Under the pieces are notes generated by a model. That model saw nothing but the letters and a program-made list of their open reading frames with translations. It had not been told where the DNA came from and ran no database searches. 64,000 nucleotides of DNA, taken from assembly GCA_016713275.1 (NCBI GenBank), contig JADJPL010000010.1, forward strand, positions 124,001-188,000, in the 5' to 3' direction. Below, piece after piece: positions 62,432-64,000 of this stretch (positions within the stretch are counted from its first letter, which is position 1; each line of letters starts with the position of its first letter). The translations under genes and the position numbers were made by a program. Origin of the DNA: Haliscomenobacter sp. Its GTDB lineage: Bacteria > Bacteroidota > Bacteroidia > Chitinophagales > Saprospiraceae.

Positions 62432-64000
62432 ATGAAATCCGCCTTCCGATACCTGTTTTTTGTCCTGGTAACCCTCGCCTCCGTTCCAATGCTCGGTCAA
62501 AGGAGCAATATCCTTTATGGCAAAGTCACGGATTCCGCTACAAGGGAACCTCTTATCGGGGCCACGGTGGCGGTGGAACAAACCGACCTGGGTACCGTCA
62601 CCAATGCCAATGGGGAATTCCGCCTCACCGAAATTACCGCCAATCTGGTTCGTGTTCGGATTTCTTTTATTGGGTATCAGGATTATATTCTGAGCCAGGA
62701 TTTTAGCAAAAATCCGGTCGTAGAAGTGAATATCCGCCTGGCGCCCGCCTCTTTTGCCCTTGATGTAGTAGAGGTCCAGGGGAAAGCGGAAGGTCAGATC
62801 CGCGCTTTGGTGGAGCAGAAAAAGGCGGAAAGCATAAAAAATATTGTTTCTGCCGAGCAAATCGCCACTTTCCCCGACATGAATGCCGCCGAAGTGATGC
62901 AGCGCATCCCCGGCATTACCCTGCAGCGAGACCAGGGGGAAGGCCGGTTTGTCCAGCTGCGTGGCACGCCTCCGGAGTTGACCAATTTTAATGTGAACGG
63001 CGAGCAGATCCCTTCGCCGCAGGGAGGCGTTCGCTATGTAGGTATGGATATCATCCCTGCCGATCAGATCGATTTCATTGAAGTTTCTAAAGTAATGACT
63101 CCCGATATGGATGCCGATGGCATCGGCGGTTCTGTCAACGTGAAAACGAAAGAGGCCGCCGGGGAAAAACCAGAATTGAAGGCCGTTTTGGCAGGAGGCG
63201 ATAACAACCTGCGCCAAACGCCCAACTATCAATTGCAATTCCCTTATGGTCAGGGGTTTCGCAAGTTCGGCTTCAATCTGAACTCCAGCTACTTCCAAAA
63301 CAACCAGGGCTCGGACAATATTGAATACGAGTTCGTCAAAGGACCGTTCTTCGGGAGCCAGAATGCCGGGCAGAATAACTTTTTCGTCCAATACCGGGAA
63401 GTCCAATTCCGGCATTACGATATTACCCGAACCCGGCTGAGCGTAAGCCCCACCCTGGACTTTAAGTTTAACGAACAGTCTTTTGTTTATCTCCGGGCGA
63501 TGTACAATGACTTCCGCGACAACGAGACCCGAAGAAGGCTGATTTACGAACTGGATGATGCCCTTTCTGAAACCTATTATCTGTATGGGGGGATCGTTCA
63601 CGATATCAAGGACCGCCTGAAAGAACAAGAACTGAGCACCTTGGGCCTTGGCGGCGAACACCGGATCGGTAAAGCAACGCTGGATTATCAGATCTTCTAT
63701 GCTTTTGCCCAGGAATCCGAGCCCGACCGGCTCGAAGCCGCTTTTGAAAGCCCCGGACAGGCCATCGCTATTTCCCTGGACACCACAGACCGGGAATATC
63801 CCCGAATCGTATTCCCCAACCCGGCCAACGCCGTTAATGCAACCAACTACGCCAAATATACCCTGGATGATTTGCTATTGGAGGAGCGGCTGGTCAAAGA
63901 CAAAAACCTCACTCCCAGGATTAACTTAACGTTGCCCTATGCCTTTTCTACCTCGAGCAAAGGCTATCTGAAATTTGGGGGCAAAATAAGGATGAAAGAC
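62432..64000 (+). CDS. TonB-dependent receptor, 5' part (runs off the right edge)
   Basis: 523 residues visible. A signal peptide (FVLVTLASVPMLG-QRS). Residues about 27-110 are a carboxypeptidase-regulatory-like domain (ILYGKVTDSATREPLIGATVAVEQTDLGTVTNANGEFRL). The plug domain follows (SAEQIATFPDMNAAEVMQRIPGITLQRDQGEGRFVQLRGTPPELTNFNVNGEQIPSP ... DADGIGGSVNVKTK), then barrel strands. The plug variety FPDMNAAEVMQRIPGI is that of TonB receptors which do not pair with SusD. Neighbouring phytase and T9SS protein suggest import of phytate-derived or phosphate-containing compounds; this is inference. Confidence 0.93.
   Translation, partial: MKSAFRYLFFVLVTLASVPMLGQRSNILYGKVTDSATREPLIGATVAVEQTDLGTVTNANGEFRLTEITANLVRVRISFIGYQDYILSQDFSKNPVVEVNIRLAPASFALDVVEVQGKAEGQIRALVEQKKAESIKNIVSAEQIATFPDMNAAEVMQRIPGITLQRDQGEGRFVQLRGTPPELTNFNVNGEQIPSPQGGVRYVGMDIIPADQIDFIEVSKVMTPDMDADGIGGSVNVKTKEAAGEKPELKAVLAGGDNNLRQTPNYQLQFPYGQGFRKFGFNLNSSYFQNNQGSDNIEYEFVKGPFFGSQNAGQNNFFVQYREVQFRHYDITRTRLSVSPTLDFKFNEQSFVYLRAMYNDFRDNETRRRLIYELDDALSETYYLYGGIVHDIKDRLKEQELSTLGLGGEHRIGKATLDYQIFYAFAQESEPDRLEAAFESPGQAIAISLDTTDREYPRIVFPNPANAVNATNYAKYTLDDLLLEERLVKDKNLTPRINLTLPYAFSTSSKGYLKFGGKIRMKD

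Noticed and set aside
62339..63661. 440-residue open frame on the minus strand
   Set aside because: It is antisense to the TonB receptor, whose plug and barrel motifs are clear; the antisense product has no recognisable domain.
1..64000. tRNA, rRNA or selC genes
   Set aside because: No cloverleaf or GGTTCGA-type T-arm outside coding regions was found by eye; a covariance-model search would be decisive.

Overview
The window is a chromosomal segment of a Bacteroidota bacterium, most likely from the Saprospirales (Haliscomenobacter/Lewinella-like). The support is TAnnTTTG promoter boxes with almost no Shine-Dalgarno sequences, a PorT-type type IX secretion (T9SS) protein next to the menaquinone methyltransferase, a secreted protein with a T9SS C-terminal sorting domain, a TonB-dependent receptor with a carboxypeptidase-like N-terminal domain, BshC (bacillithiol) and DUF3810. 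No rRNA, tRNA, CRISPR array, prophage or complete insertion sequence was seen. The order-level placement is inference.

Layout. 1-3.6 kb: lipoprotein fragment, a CCGTC-word repeat array, a conserved protein, hemE and accD. 3.9-10.6 kb: a co-directional run of lipoprotein RidA, penicillin acylase, M28 peptidase and an eight-heme cytochrome with HEAT/TPR tail, closed by a 26-bp-period hairpin array. 10.8-15.5 kb (minus strand): bshC, a sigma/anti-sigma/adhesin-like operon, and a porin. 15.6-22.6 kb: engB, a PlsB-like acyltransferase, a DEDDh exonuclease, rluE, ychF, an ACP phosphodiesterase, porT and ubiE/menG. 22.6-31.5 kb: gyrA, a TPR protein, an unknown secreted protein, hbd, the selenium pair mnmH-selD, and a histone-H1/HMGA-like protein. 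32-37.4 kb: a complete TolC/adaptor/RND efflux operon. 37.4-43.5 kb (mostly minus): S4 protein, PPK2, DUF58, thioredoxin, SUI1 and HscA-type Hsp70, with a DUF3810 metalloprotease-like protein on plus. 43.6-48.2 kb: queuosine-precursor transporter, RsiV-like lipoprotein, GT39 glycosyltransferase and a double universal stress protein. 48.3-58.6 kb: a damaged pgi, P1 and S8 peptidases, purE with an NrtR-type NUDIX protein, coaD, pruA, a NUDIX hydrolase and a PfkB sugar kinase. 58.8-64 kb: an unknown protein, then beta-propeller phytase, a T9SS-exported protein with a duplicated module, and a TonB receptor running off the window. The last three look like one phosphate-acquisition locus.

Two features need care. 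First, about 17 of roughly 55 genes carry one to three single-base indels, usually in or beside short homopolymers, with the reading frame continuing normally in another phase. This looks like sequencing or assembly error rather than decay. Only pgi also lacks two internal conserved blocks. Second, the intergenic DNA holds several unrelated families of hairpin-forming word repeats and short TIR elements. Word-repeat hairpins sit at gene 3' ends, mainly between convergent genes, and their arms run into stop codons. TIR elements (MITE-like, one with a clear 9-bp target duplication) sit in divergent, promoter-bearing gaps. This is the most distinctive structure in the window.
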